Positions 21,429 through 33,304 of a stretch of DNA of 64,000 bases are shown piece by piece (positions within the stretch are counted from its first letter, which is position 1; each line of letters begins with the position of its first letter). Below the pieces are notes generated by a model. That model did no database searches and had not been told where the DNA came from. It was given only the letters and a program-made list of their open reading frames with translations. The position numbers were made by a program, and so were the translations under genes. The stretch is from NCBI GenBank assembly GCA_018296165.2, contig JACKQL020000170.1:1-64000 (forward strand), read 5' to 3'. This DNA is from Termitomyces sp. T153. Taxonomy: Eukaryota; Basidiomycota; Agaricomycetes; Agaricales; Lyophyllaceae.

Positions 21429-24313
21429 ATGACATCTATGTCAGACATCTCGACGCCTCAGTCTCGAGCTCAAGGGTTTGGTCTTTCCAACCCGATCCTT
21501 TCACAAACCAGCCGCCAGATGCTGGACCTCGTCAACCGCCTTCATAGTACTGGGTATGTCTTTTGCCGTAATCTTTATGCCACTTTATTGAGACTTCTTC
21601 AGTGTGCAAGTTGATATTGATCTCCCACAAATTGCCGTCATTGGTTCACAGAGCGCCGGCAAGTCCTCACTAATCGAGAGTATTTCCGGTATTACTTTAC
21701 CTCGTGCAGCCGGAACGTGTACTCGGTAAGTCTATGCACATGTTCATCTCTCTTCTTCTTACCCTCATATGCACTTGTGCCCATATCCTGATCCACTTTA
21801 TACCTCAACTTAGATGTCCAACGGAATGCCGACTTTCCCGGTCCACCGATCCTTGGAAATGTACCGTCTCTCTTCGCATCAGCGACGATGGGAAAACGCG
21901 AACAGAAAAGTTCGGGGATGACATCATGGACAAGGCAGATGTCGAAGAGCGTATTAGACGGGCCCAATGGGCAATCTTGAATCCCACTCTCCGGAACTCC
22001 CGTGGCGTACGATACTTCTTGACTGGTGATGACCACGGAGCGAATTCCGAGTTGAGCTTTTCTAGCTGTTTTGTTTCGCTTCAAATTAGTGGGCCAGGCG
22101 TCGCAGATCTTTCGTTTTGCGATCTTCCTGGTAAATATCGTGTTCTTTGACATGCCACCATAAATAATTGCATTTTCAGGTTTGATTGCTGGGGTCGGTT
22201 CTACAGGAAATATAGGTGACATCGATCTCGTTAAAAACCTCGTCGCTACATACATCAAACGACCCAGCTGCATCATTTTGCTCACTGTGGCTTGCGAGAG
22301 TAAGGCTTTTAATCTCTCGTTACACTCGTTCTGATCCACGTTTACAGCCGACTTCCAAAACCAAGGCGCTCAAGAGATGGCAAAGCTCCATGATCCTGAA
22401 GGAAAACGGACAGTCGGTACGTGGTCGGACCTGCTTCCAGTTTCCGCATAAATTATCATTGATTTCACGTCAAGGTGTCCTCACCAAACCCGACCGCATC
22501 CCTACAGGCGAAGAACAGAATTGGATCAGTATCCTCCGCAATGAAAAGGAAACCTTGGAAAATGGGTGGTACTGTGTTAAGCAACCCAGCTCTGCAGAGA
22601 TCTCCGCCGGTATGACCTGGGAAAAGGCACGCAAGAGTGAAGAAGAGTTCTTCGCGTCGACAGCGTCGTGGTCCGATTTGGATGAAATGTATAAGAGGTA
22701 CCTCTGTGCGAAGAATCTCGTGGACAGATTAAGTACCATATTATCGGATTTGATCTCGAAAAGGTGGGTTCCCGCCTTGTTTGATGCTGCCGCTGACGTG
22801 ACATCTGAAATAAGACTGCCTGAGATCCAAGATGAAATCGAGAAATCCATCATCGCTACTCGTGACGCTCTCCAAAATCTACCTAAGCCTCCCTCCTCTG
22901 ACCCTCGGAACGAGATCGCGAGCCTTTTGCATGTCTTTGTTCAAGATCTTGCCAGACACATCAATGGTGTGCCTGAGGCCGGGCTTCTGCAGACTATACG
23001 TCCTGCCCAAGAGCAGTTTAGGCGAGCTATCAGAGTCACGGCGCCTGACTTCCAGCCTTTTGAGAGGAGACACGCGAAGAAAAAGAAGATTAACAAGGCA
23101 GAGTTCCTTCTGGGCGAGGAAGGACATGAGGACTTTGCGATACCTAATGAAACCGTTGACTCGTGGTCTGATAAGAAGTCTGTGGCCGACGTGACTTCCA
23201 TTGAGACGAATTCGAGTGAAGACATTGTTCCGGACGATGCCATATATATAGATGAAGTCATGCAAAGAGCAGATGAGTATGTACCTTTCATTTCCCTGAC
23301 TACATTGTATACTTCTAATGTTCAACTTTTGATAGGGCCCGTACGCGCGAGCTTCCTGGAAGCTACCCTTTTGTTGTGCAAGAAACCTACATCAAGGGCA
23401 TTATAAAGAAATGGCGTACGCCAGCACACAAGCTCTGTCGCATTGTTTACCATATACTTGGCGAGTATGTACGACAATTAATCTGGCACAATCTGGGAGC
23501 CTTCGGTCAAGGCCACCTTGCTCAGCGAGTCAAGTTGGGTCACAATACTTCTTCATCAGAATACATCCTGACTTGCATGCGTGTGACAGTGTCCACCTTC
23601 GAGACCACCTCAAGAAATGCATGGAGCGGACCGAAAAACGTATTGATTGGCTCATGAAACTTGAAACACGTCCCTTCTCACTCAACACTCACTACCTCGC
23701 TGATTATAAAGATAAATTCCTCACGTATTACCGGACTGCGAGGGAAAAAGATCGGAATCCCACGCTCATGGCTACGATTGAGCACTACAACCGTTCATCA
23801 AGTTCATCAGTAGTTCATTTTGGACGTTCACGGGCGGAATCACCACCTGCTCTCACAGGCGTTGCAAAAGTGTTGGCGAGCCTTGTTGAGATAGGATTCG
23901 TGGGTGTTAAGCCTGAAGCCCTTACGAAACTTATTGAGCCTGATGGGATGGAGCCAGCGCTTACTATCATGGCAGATGTACGTGCCTATTTCCAAGGTAC
24001 GTTCTGATCTCAGTTGTATAGATCAAATGTTGCGATGATTGATAATTCTTCTTACTTGGAATCAGTTGCGTACAAACGTTTTGCGGACAACGTTCCACTC
24101 GCCATTGACTACGAGCTCATCTGGGGGGTTGAACGCAATGTCCTGGACACACTGAACACGGGCCTTGGAATCAACGGAAACGACGGCGATCGGATTTGCA
24201 AAGACTTTGCGCAGGAAAATGCTACTATTGCTGCTCGTAGAAACGAACTTACGAGGAAGTTGGAAAGGATGCATTTGGCGGCACAGCAGCTGCTTCAGAT
24301 CGGGTCAGCTTGA
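21429..24313 (+). CDS. Dynamin-like GTPase 2, 785 aa, ten exons
   Basis: Joined exons: 21429-21553, 21603-21725, 21814-22130, 22180-22299, 22348-22416, 22475-22763, 22815-23276, 23336-23533, 23590-23996, 24066-24313, in frame for 786 codons. Exons 2-6 and 8 have exactly the lengths seen in gene 1 (123, 317, 120, 69, 289, 198). All nine introns sit at the same codon positions. G1 [13 protein letters not shown] and TKPD are intact, and the effector-like C-terminus ends LQIGSA. The ATG used by gene 1 aligns here with a TTGATA sequence, so the start is moved downstream to 21429 ([11 protein letters not shown]). Another in-frame upstream ATG lies at 21366. The two proteins diverge most at the N-terminus, in the end of exon 7 (after [14 protein letters not shown]) and in the Ser-rich loop of exon 9. 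Both copies look functional. Confidence 0.93.
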
Positions 24314-24432
24314 GTACTTCATGTATAGGGCAAATGAATGAGGCCCCATCTTGCTCTTGTTGTACAAATCATCTTGTGTTGTGGGCATGAAAATCGTATC
24401 TAGATACATACATGAACTGCTCATATAGTGAA

Positions 24433-24525
24433 TCTTGATGTTAGGACTATGTACGATTATCGGAAGATCTGGCGAAATTCTTGATGTTAGGAGTATGTAC
24501 ACTTATCGGAAGATCCGGCGAAAGT
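24433..24525. repeat. Two-copy tandem repeat, 46-bp unit
   Basis: TCTTGATGTTAGGA, TATGTAC, TTATCGGAAGATC and GGCGAAA occur twice in order with a 46-bp period and a few differences. It lies between dynamin gene 2 and the convergent GH79 gene. Confidence 0.8.
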
Positions 24526-24665
24526 CAATGAATGCCTGCCAGTGGCGTATCTAAGAGGGAGCGTCGATGCAGATATATGCCACTAATTTGAAATTTTTAT
24601 AACCTTTCTCGCTCTGCATGAAAACAAATCGTGGTTGACTAAGTCACTGAATCTCCTGAATAACT

Positions 24666-26966
24666 TTACAAAGCAACTACTAATAAACTACCCACAAGAG
24701 AGAGAACAATCAGAACAGGGCTTGTAATGGATAAGGGTCCTGTCTTATTTCCCTGTGCACTGCTGCTTTGCGAACTGCTGGCCAACTGTGTGCTACTGGA
24801 AGTAGTCTGTGTGCCATTGGTAGGTGTACTCGCAGTGTTGAGCTTATTCGTTCCTCCTACAAAGACGACCGCCATAGCTGCTGCGGGCACGTTCACCGAA
24901 CATCCCTTGGTACAGTCCATCCGTTGATTCGGCACAGCCCAGGACGCGTCGTTGTCCTTCAAAGTCCCATTCCCAACCCCAACTAATGACTGCCCACCCC
25001 ACGCGATGTTGAATTTCTCGCTTAGTCCGGATGCAGATAAAAACTTAACGACGGCACCAGTCTTCGAACCTGAAAATGCATTCGTGGGAAGTGCAAACGT
25101 CGCGGCAGCGGCAGATTCAGTAGGGAAATTAGAGACGTTGGCGTAGTTGAAAAGCACGAATCGTTCGACAGTTGAGCCTTTGGAGTCGTAGATCGCATAC
25201 CCTGCAACCGTGGCGTTTTTATCGTTTTGAGAGTTCGCAATATTCAGATCGACAACGACGCCACCGGCGCTGTCGTTTATTTGTAGTATCTCGGCAGTTG
25301 CGATGAGAGCATAATAAGGGGGATTCGTTACCCAATCTCCTGTGGAACCTTGTGTCGGAGTAAACAAATTGTAGGATATGCCACGCTCGCGAGTGTGGAC
25401 GTGTGCAGCAGTGTAACCGACCGATGCCATTTGAAGGGCGTAGTCAATCGTCCATAGAGTACCCACAGCGAAGGTATCTGAAACAGTTGGGACACCACCG
25501 CATGATGCTGAGTTGAATTCTGACATGATGAGTTGGAGTCGATCCGGTGAAGTGTCGGATTGTATCAAGGAGATCGCAGGTGATTGCCACGAAGTCAGCT
25601 CGACCACTGACCAGAAAGTGGTATTAGTAGGAACGGAGATAAAGTAGGAACAGAAATGATTCCAGATCTGGACTTGGAATAAGACGTACCGTTGGTGTGT
25701 TGGATATAATATGGTATATCAAACTGATGGCTACCAAAACAGTTATTTTGAGGGTAGTGTTGCAAGCTGAAAGGAGAAATCTTTTAATACAATAGTTTTG
25801 ACAGTTTACAGTCGCGATTAAAACTCACGAAATGTATTTCAGGATTCCACTAAAGGCAGACAGATATCCGCCTTGTAAAAGGGCATCAAGGTTCTGGTTA
25901 GGGAATCGTTAGATTGAATTAGAAAACGGTATCCCACGCACCCAAGAACAACAAATCGTTGGACCGCCAAGCATTTTGAGTTTTAACACATCACCGGCTG
26001 AGGTATTGGTCAACCGATTAGAAACTGTTCTAAATTCCTGGATGGGATGTCGAACAATTAGAATTTCAGAGATTCTTTATCGAAATCGTTATCAGGACTC
26101 ACACTGATATAAATATCTGTCGTATAATTCTTGATGTTTGGGCGCTGTTGATGTGCTGTGTAAAGGTCGGGTTCCTACGGGCAATGAGCCATGCATAACG
26201 AAGAAAATCTGGAAGTTAAACACCAACATTTCCTAAAAGGTAACCATCCAGAGCATTTCCTAGAATCTGTTCAGCAGCGCCTGCATATTATATTGGTCAT
26301 GCAGTGATGAGTCTAGTTGTAATGGAGAAATCCGAAGGGCTTTACGTACCAGCTATTATCGGAACATTGGGATCATCAAGATTGAGCAACGAAAGACCTT
26401 CAAGAAGCCGGACGGGGAGTGGTCGTTGAGATGTTTCAACTTCATGGTACATTGAGTTTCGCCACATACCAATGAGATAATCCGCCCCCCCTACGTTGTC
26501 TCCAACTTTCTTCATGACGTTCCAGAGCATCGGACCATAGTTGACTGGTTGATTGTCGGAATCAGCATCAGTTGAGATATTTTGTATCATTGGTGTCATA
26601 AGCTCAGGAACATAAACGGAGCTGTCCATGGAATTTCCACCGACACGAAGCCGTACGGCCGAGTTCCCAGTCCGGGCACGAATAGCCGAAAGATAGTTAA
26701 GAATTGTTGGTGGGATAGTTGAGGTATCATTTCCAACTACGAAGGGAGGGTTGAGGACAATGTGCAAAATGAAGATGATAGTGGATCACACAGTACTCAT
26801 TCATGAAGCTAAGTTCGAAACTAATCCCGAGAAAATTGGATTGTACAACATTATGACCGGGTGTGGTAGATGGCACAAAGACGGGTATAGGATCGGCTGA
26901 AGCAAAGATAGCAAGGTTCACCGTGAAGAGGACTGAATACAAATGAGTGCCGGGGTTGCACAACAT
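24666..26966 (-). CDS. GH79 family glycoside hydrolase (beta-glucuronidase-like), 621 aa, eight exons
   Basis: Exons on the minus strand: 26792-26966, 26350-26736, 26228-26280, 26103-26174, 25942-26037, 25829-25893, 25690-25766, 24666-25606, in frame for 622 codons. The start at 26966 gives a signal peptide (MLCNPGTHLYSVLFTVNLAIFASA). RLRVGGNSMD is a hallmark of fungal GH79. GNEPDLY carries the likely acid/base Glu206 and MSEFNSASCGG the likely nucleophile Glu338; these assignments come from family knowledge. The C-terminal beta-domain is followed by a Ser/Thr-rich linker and a hydrophobic tail (ITSPVLIVLSLVGSLLVVAL), suggesting a GPI anchor. GH79 enzymes remove glucuronosyl residues from polysaccharides or proteoglycans outside the cell. 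It converges with dynamin gene 2. Exon 1 ends with a GTGTGA donor, chosen because it keeps FELSFMNEYFGND in frame. Exact substrate is unknown. Confidence 0.9.
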
Positions 26967-29334
26967 GACAAAGATGGATCCATTTCCTCCAAGAAACACG
27001 ATTTTATATCACATAATTCAAGTTCTTCTCTGGACCACGTGCCCACTCTCTTGATATTTTTCTAGAGCTTAACACATAAGTGGATCACCGTTTAAGAACT
27101 TTAACATGGGAGTTCATGAGAGATGCCGCGGCCCCCGTAAAACCTTAAATGGGGTAATCAATGTTATATAATCAATTTGCATACCACTTCTCCATAAACT
27201 TGTATCCACTCGAAGTGACGGCTATGTGACTTGTGCACATATATAGATCGAAATATTCAGTCGTCGTGAGTTTGGAATTTTCCAAACCACGTTTGCTTGC
27301 TTTGACATCTAGGCTTCTCGATCTTCGCGTTCAGAGAATTTTGCTCAGAAACGTTCCCGCGAAGCTGATTGTGACAGCATTGCTACACGCATGTCAACAA
27401 CAAAGCAATCCTTCCGCTGTTAGCATTGACGTGTCCCTCCTTGTTGGTTCAGGAGCATCTCAAGACGCTTGCTGTGCATTCCAAATTGACTTCCTGCTGA
27501 TTTCACCATCCTGAAAGGAAGCGTCAGCCATTAGACGAACGATGGCGCCATGGCATACATATCGCGGTCACGCAAACACAAATCTGCACAACAAGAACAG
27601 CCCAATTTTCCAGGTTAATTCCATCATTCGATGACTGATGGTGTCGTCCTGTCGTTCCTTGTCGTCCAGTAAGGGGGCCTTTTATGTACGCGAGCCGTGG
27701 CTCCACTTCATTGTCGTAGCTACCAACCCACGGCTTGGGTTCGTGATGGTTACGGCATCAAAAGGCATTGGGATACCCCGAATTTATCTATGTCGTCCGC
27801 GAGGGAAACTTTTTCAGATCTCACTCTCTGTCAAACGCGAGGATCACGAAGCACTTGAACAAAAAGGCTCATGCATCTTGACATACTGTGGTCATTAGCA
27901 TGGTCCTCCATCACTGTGCATGAGTCAGAAGTCTCGATTAACTACTGGACTGTGCAGCATTTGCTTCGACGTCCTCAACAATCCGTCTCCCCAGCTTCTA
28001 TTGTCTCCCTTCTCTCTGTGGTTATGCTCCAGTGCTATCCTCGGTTGGTTGCTGCGACATCCTTGCAGCAAATCATGATGTGTCCCAATCTACCGTTGAT
28101 ACATTGGACGTATGGTCTTGGGTACGAAATTTGGGCTCGTGCTATGGATCTCAACGTCTATGATGAGTAGACGAGTTCTGTGTTCTTATGTACACTGCCC
28201 TGATAGTTTCCTCCAGAGATACATGCTGAGATCTCGGACATACATACAGTAAAATGGCCCTCTCAAGATGCCCTCTCAAGGCCAGGTGTATCAAGCGTCT
28301 TCAGAAGCCGTCGTGACCTGTAATTTGTCCGAAAAGACTTACGGCTTGTGAGTCTCTTCTACCATCTTTCGAAGGGTAACAAAAGGTTTCATGTCATTCG
28401 TTGTACTTCCACACACGACGTTGACATTGATGCACTCGACGGGGAGTTGATCCATCTTCTATCTTTTTACAAGATCTCACTGCCAATCGATGATATCGTT
28501 CGCCAGCTCGAAATACGAGATAATTAGAGGACCCTTAGGCATGTAAGCCAAGGCATACTAGGCTTGGAGGCATATGCAGGATCGTTGACATTTTGGCTTT
28601 TCAATAGAATGGAGTTGTTGAAGCTCGGGACTTGCAGCTGTCAGAGACTATGGACATAATGGCCGGAGAATATCTTCAGCATTGTCGCACGGTGAAGGCA
28701 TGGAAGATCTTGCCTCAATGATGATTTGTAAGGATCTATCAAATTGCTGAACAAATTTCACGCGTCGTCCAGAGCGCGCGGCTCTGATGCAATAAGAAGC
28801 TTAGTATATGAAGTCGTCGTCTAATTTTCCCTTCAATTCTGGGTCATAAAGTGGACCGTCACTCAAGCTGTAAGCGCGGCTAATTTTGATCCTTACGTAT
28901 ACAAACTTCCCACCTTTTGACATCTGTTGGGCAGCTTCTTTCCAACTACATGCATCAGCGGTCCCTCAGACTGCTGCTGTTGGCAACTTTTGCTATCCAC
29001 GAGAAGAGATTACAATGTGGGGTTTAGGCGTACTGAATATTTGGATCACTGTGTACTCCCGTCGTAGCGCTCTCCCTGTAATGCCGGCTATAAATGAACT
29101 AATCTCCTTGACGCACGTGGGTAGAAAACGGATAAGTGGATCAAACGTGAGGTTAACTTTTTGGCTTCCTCTACTGCCGTACTATTTCCAGACTTGATAA
29201 TTTGAACGCCCGCACCGATTGGTGCCCCACATGGTGCAAGGACCACAGGCACATGGATCGTCTCCTATTTGCATAAATAAAGGTCCACTGCTGGCGTCCT
29301 TTTTGAATGAGCTTCTTTCACTTCAACTTCGAGA
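26967..29334. other. 2.4-kb intergenic stretch, no supported gene
   Basis: CpG-normal DNA between the divergent GH79 and sphingomyelinase genes. Short open frames at 27233-28170 and 28886-29197 show no domain and no convincing splicing into longer proteins. A TATA-like CATAAATAAAGG at about 29273 may serve the sphingomyelinase gene. Confidence 0.4.
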
Positions 29335-32300
29335 ATGCATTGGGCTGTTCAGGCTTCGTTGGCCGCAGCGCTCCAATCTACTCAGTTAGCTGCGGCATCA
29401 TTGATTGTCCCTCAGAACTTCACTGTTCCCGGCGTGTTTCCCACCTCAGTCTTCTCAGAGTACTACAACAGTCCCACTGCCACATCAGCACAAGTTCAGC
29501 CAGTCATATCAGATCCGGTCACTGTTGCGTATCATTCAGTTGATCGCCCCTAAGCTTATATTCTGATGCGATTTATTTAGCACAAAGTGTACCCATTTTC
29601 CCTCACAAATCCTGACACAATCCCTCTCGAGAATAAGGTCGACCCACACATCTTACCACCCGTTGCTTCCTCGAGCAAAATATACAACAACGCTCTTCAA
29701 CAGATAGGTTCGATACACAACAATCCGGCCTTTTCAGGCAACAACTGCGCCCGCTGTGTGGCTATACTAGAGGTCTTGAAATTTGTGGCCCTCGCTGCCC
29801 CAGAGCGTGGTCCTGACCTTTTCGTTGATATCTGCAACACGTTGAAACTTTCCTCCACATGCGAGGCTACTTTTGGATTACTGGGTATTGGATCTGTTAT
29901 CACGCAAGTCGTTGCAAATTTTGACGCGGGTGGATTTGATGGACAGGTTCGTGCAATTAGACATACGCGTGTAAGAGTGTAAGATGAGAATCTTCCAAGG
30001 CGTTCTGTTTTCACTTCCTTGGTGGACTGTGCCCTTCTCCTGGTACGACTCCTTTGGATCTGAACAATTGGTTTAAGAAGCCAAAGCCAAATCCGCCTCC
30101 CAAGGCAAAGAAGCGAAGTGGCAAGAGACTCAAGGTCTTACACATGTCAGATTTCCACATCGATCCGAGTATGTCTTAAATACGCATATGTTGAAAAGAT
30201 CCTGATTCCCTTCAGGATATGCGACCAGCTCAGAAGCAAATTGCACAGGATCACCTTGCTGCCGCAAAAACGTATTTAACACCGCCAGTCCTAACATAAC
30301 TTTATTGCCTGCCCCGCGATACGGCGCTTTCCACTGGTGGGCTTTCTACATGTCTGTACTAATGTTCTCATATCTGAGTCTCCATCCCCAGTGATACGCC
30401 GATGGCACTTGGCATGGCAGCCCTCCAGGCGATTCCTGCTCTTACAGGTACTCAAGATAATGGATTTGCTTGGACTATCTATACCGGAGATCTAGTCTCT
30501 CACGACCCGGATAAGCAACTTTCAAGGTTGGTCGAAAATATGTCGGTGTGAGTTTGATACTCATGTCCTTATACCATGATAGAGATTATGTTAAGTATGT
30601 GGAGGTAGGTCGCTGTGTCTTGTGACCATTCGGAAAGTTCTCACTAGAAAAAATCTTAGACCATACTATATGACCTTTTCAAACGTATGCTTGGCACGGG
30701 TCCTGTCTACGCCGCTCTGGGTAATCATGACAGTTATAACCAGTACGCATGCTTCCAAGATACGTCTAACATCCTTCCTTAAGACTGGTGTCAAGGGCGC
30801 AGGATGCTCCCGCTTCTCTCGGTGGTGCTCTTGCCCAGCAGTTCAGCTGGTAGTATTCCTTCTTCGAATGCATCATCGACGAGACTGATGACATGTAATA
30901 GGAACTACGATCATGTTGCCGATCTTTGGAAGCACGAGAAATGGCTTCCTGCCGCTGCAGTTCAGCTCGCGAAAAGGCATTATGCTGGATACATGGTCAA
31001 ACGTATGGACGGACTACGAGTCATCGCTCTTAATACCGATATGTGTATGTCTCTAGCTTCTTTCAGCTTTACTTTCTCAAGTTCATAAACGACCAGGGTA
31101 TCGGTATGTTAAATTGCGATATTCTTAGACGGCCGACTCAGAGCTTGTACAGCTCAAATTATTTTAACTACATCAATATGACCAATCCCGACGTCTCAGG
31201 CATGCTCAGGTTCTTGACTGATGAGTTACAAAGTGCCGAGGATGCAGGAGATCGAGGTGAGTTTCAAGTATATCAGAACGTTAGACGGTTAATTATATTT
31301 CAATATAGTCTGGATAATAGGACACGTACTTTCAGGTTGGGACGGAACAAATCCTTTGGAGAATCCTACAAACCTCTGTGAGTATTTCCTCCCTTCGCCT
31401 TCTCCATCGCCTGTAACAAGGTCTTTCCAGTCTACCAGATGTGAGAACTTTCTGTGAATATCCTCACGAGAAAGAAGTTTGATCATGAAATTCTGAAAGA
31501 GTGGACCGTTATTCTCCTCATGTCATTGCCAGTATGTTCACTTGTTTCGCTTAGAGCCTTCCGCCTCATCTTACCTCTCAATCAGACATCTTCTTTGGCC
31601 AGTGAGTGTCAATCCGCATTTTACCATTCTTTCGATTACTCAGCATCCCATCAAGCACTCATGAAGACCAGATGTCTGTGCGTATTTTCAGGGCTTTTGC
31701 GAACTCTTGATCGATGTCCATTACAGATCTTCTACGCTAACAATGCGACAGTAATGAGTGCCGAGACAGCACAAGCTTTAGCTTGGGTAAGAGCAAAATA
31801 CTTTCTTAGCCTATTTACTGACGGAAATCGTCAGATTGGCCCCTCAGTCACCCCCATCACTAACCTGAACTCTGGTTTCAGAGTCTACGAAGTCGACTCT
31901 GCTGTACGTTCCTCAGGAATAGCATGGCGCGGCCTCGAGATCACTGACTCGAAATATCACTTTTCCAGACTTTCGAGATAATGGAGGCGCACACGTTCGT
32001 TTTTTTCCGCTATTGTGCAATTTTTTTTCGTGACTTTTTGATAGATGGAAGAGTGATGTAAGTTCTTTCCCTGATCTCGACGACCAGACCGCCTTTGGCC
32101 CTGTGTACACGTATGAATACAATACACGCCAAACATACGGGAAAACTATCACCTCTTGGACGCCCAACGACCCATTGAATGCTACCTGGTGGCATCTCGT
32201 TACAGAAGGTCAGGCATCAGCATGTATTTCTTGCATGTACACTTACCAGAACGATGATATGCAGCCATGGAGGCCGACCCATCTCTCGTTATGGTAAGTA

Positions 32301-32498
32301 CATCTACCGTTCCTGTGATTATTCAGACCTCCAACAAGGTGGCTGCTTTTGTAGACTTTCAACACATTTCAAGGTAAAAGCTCTGTTCAGACGAAGCCTT
32401 GCACGGACGAGTGTGTTGCTGCTAAGATATGTCTCATCCGAAGCGGGTCTGCAACCTTTGGCCTGAGCTGTCCACCGGGCTTCGGATCCGTACAATAG
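29335..32498 (+). CDS. Acid sphingomyelinase-like phosphodiesterase, 677 aa, 22 exons including micro-exons
   Basis: Exons: 29335-29523, 29581-29946, 30000-30168, 30216-30336, 30392-30526, 30583-30604, 30660-30742, 30796-30849, 30902-31044, 31097-31103, 31153-31256, 31309-31377, 31431-31440, 31500-31531, 31586-31601, 31656-31677, 31727-31786, 31835-31903, 31969-31994, 32045-32208, 32265-32293, 32355-32498. They total 678 codons with every phase consistent. A secretory N-terminus is followed by a saposin-like Cys-rich domain (about 105-185, NNCARCVAILEVLKF...). The metallophosphatase domain has MSDFHIDP (D236, H238), GDLVSHD (D315), GNHDSYN (N356, H357), GHVLSGWDG (H470) and FFGHTHED (H507, H509). 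These are the metal-binding sites of the acid sphingomyelinase family. The C-terminal Cys-rich part ends GLSCPPGFGSVQ. The family hydrolyses phosphodiester head groups of sphingolipids outside the cell or in acidic compartments. The fungal substrate is not proven. Exon 8 uses an acceptor at 30795 to give NQAQDAP. Confidence 0.85.
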
Positions 32499-33040
32499 TA
32501 AATCTGGGACGATCTTCAGTGATGGCTAATATGCCGCTGAACATGAAGTTGTCGCGTATCTATCAGAGAATCCTTTTGAGCATGGGTATCGAGGTTATTG
32601 ATGTCTTAGTCTATCCACGGCAATCACGAACAAGTACGATCCGCAACCTCCAATTAACATGGAGACGATGAATAGTGTCCCTATAGTCCATCTTTCTGAC
32701 GATCTCGACAATTTTACGAAGGTACCGGGAACATTTTATGAACCTCAGGGCTGCTTAATTCTTGTGGTACAAGTTTTATATACAAGTGGTACAGTTTGAA
32801 CAACTCGGGTCAACAGCGGACTCGAAATTATATTCAAATGCCGCGTTTGCGCCGCATAATATTCGCTATTCAAATCAAATTGTTCCGGTTGTCCGTGCGG
32901 TTTGGTGGAATACATAAAGTAAACTTGATCGACTCAGACGGCGGATCGACCCCTGGAATTGGCAATATCCTGGCACAAAGCCTTTGATTTGAGCCTAAAA
33001 TTGACTGTTGTTGAACATATTCGGCAATATTTTACTAATC
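32499..33040. other. Intergenic strip between host gene and LINE
   Basis: A stretch at about 32545-32730 reads like a protein fragment in broken frames (VAYLSENPFEHGYRGY, then NMETMNSVPIVHLSDDLDNF). It could be a gene relic, but no family was recognised. The LINE begins at about 33041. Confidence 0.35.
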
Positions 33041-33304
33041 TATATAAGCGCTCCCCACCCCCAGACAAACCCAAGCCATGGATTGGTCGCACCGTTGGTT
33101 AGGGAAGTCTGGGACAGAGTGAATCAGGATCCTTTTGTATGGCCTGTGGCCGCTACTATTGCTGACTTCAGAGCCATGCTGCGCAGGGGTAAGCCGAGAC
33201 CTTCACCCGGGCCTGATGGATGGGAGAAGTGGTGTGTAAAGAATCTCTCGGATGAGGCCTTACAGTTGGTTTTAGACCTTCACAATTCAATTGTGAAAAG
33301 ACTA

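Noticed and set aside
27233..29197. Several short open frames between GH79 and sphingomyelinase genes
   Set aside because: None shows a family motif or joins to a longer protein by plausible splicing.
30605..30662. In-frame TAG that seemed to break the sphingomyelinase gene
   Set aside because: It is the AG end of an intron (30605-30659). Using it as acceptor joins KYVE to TILYDLFKRM in frame.
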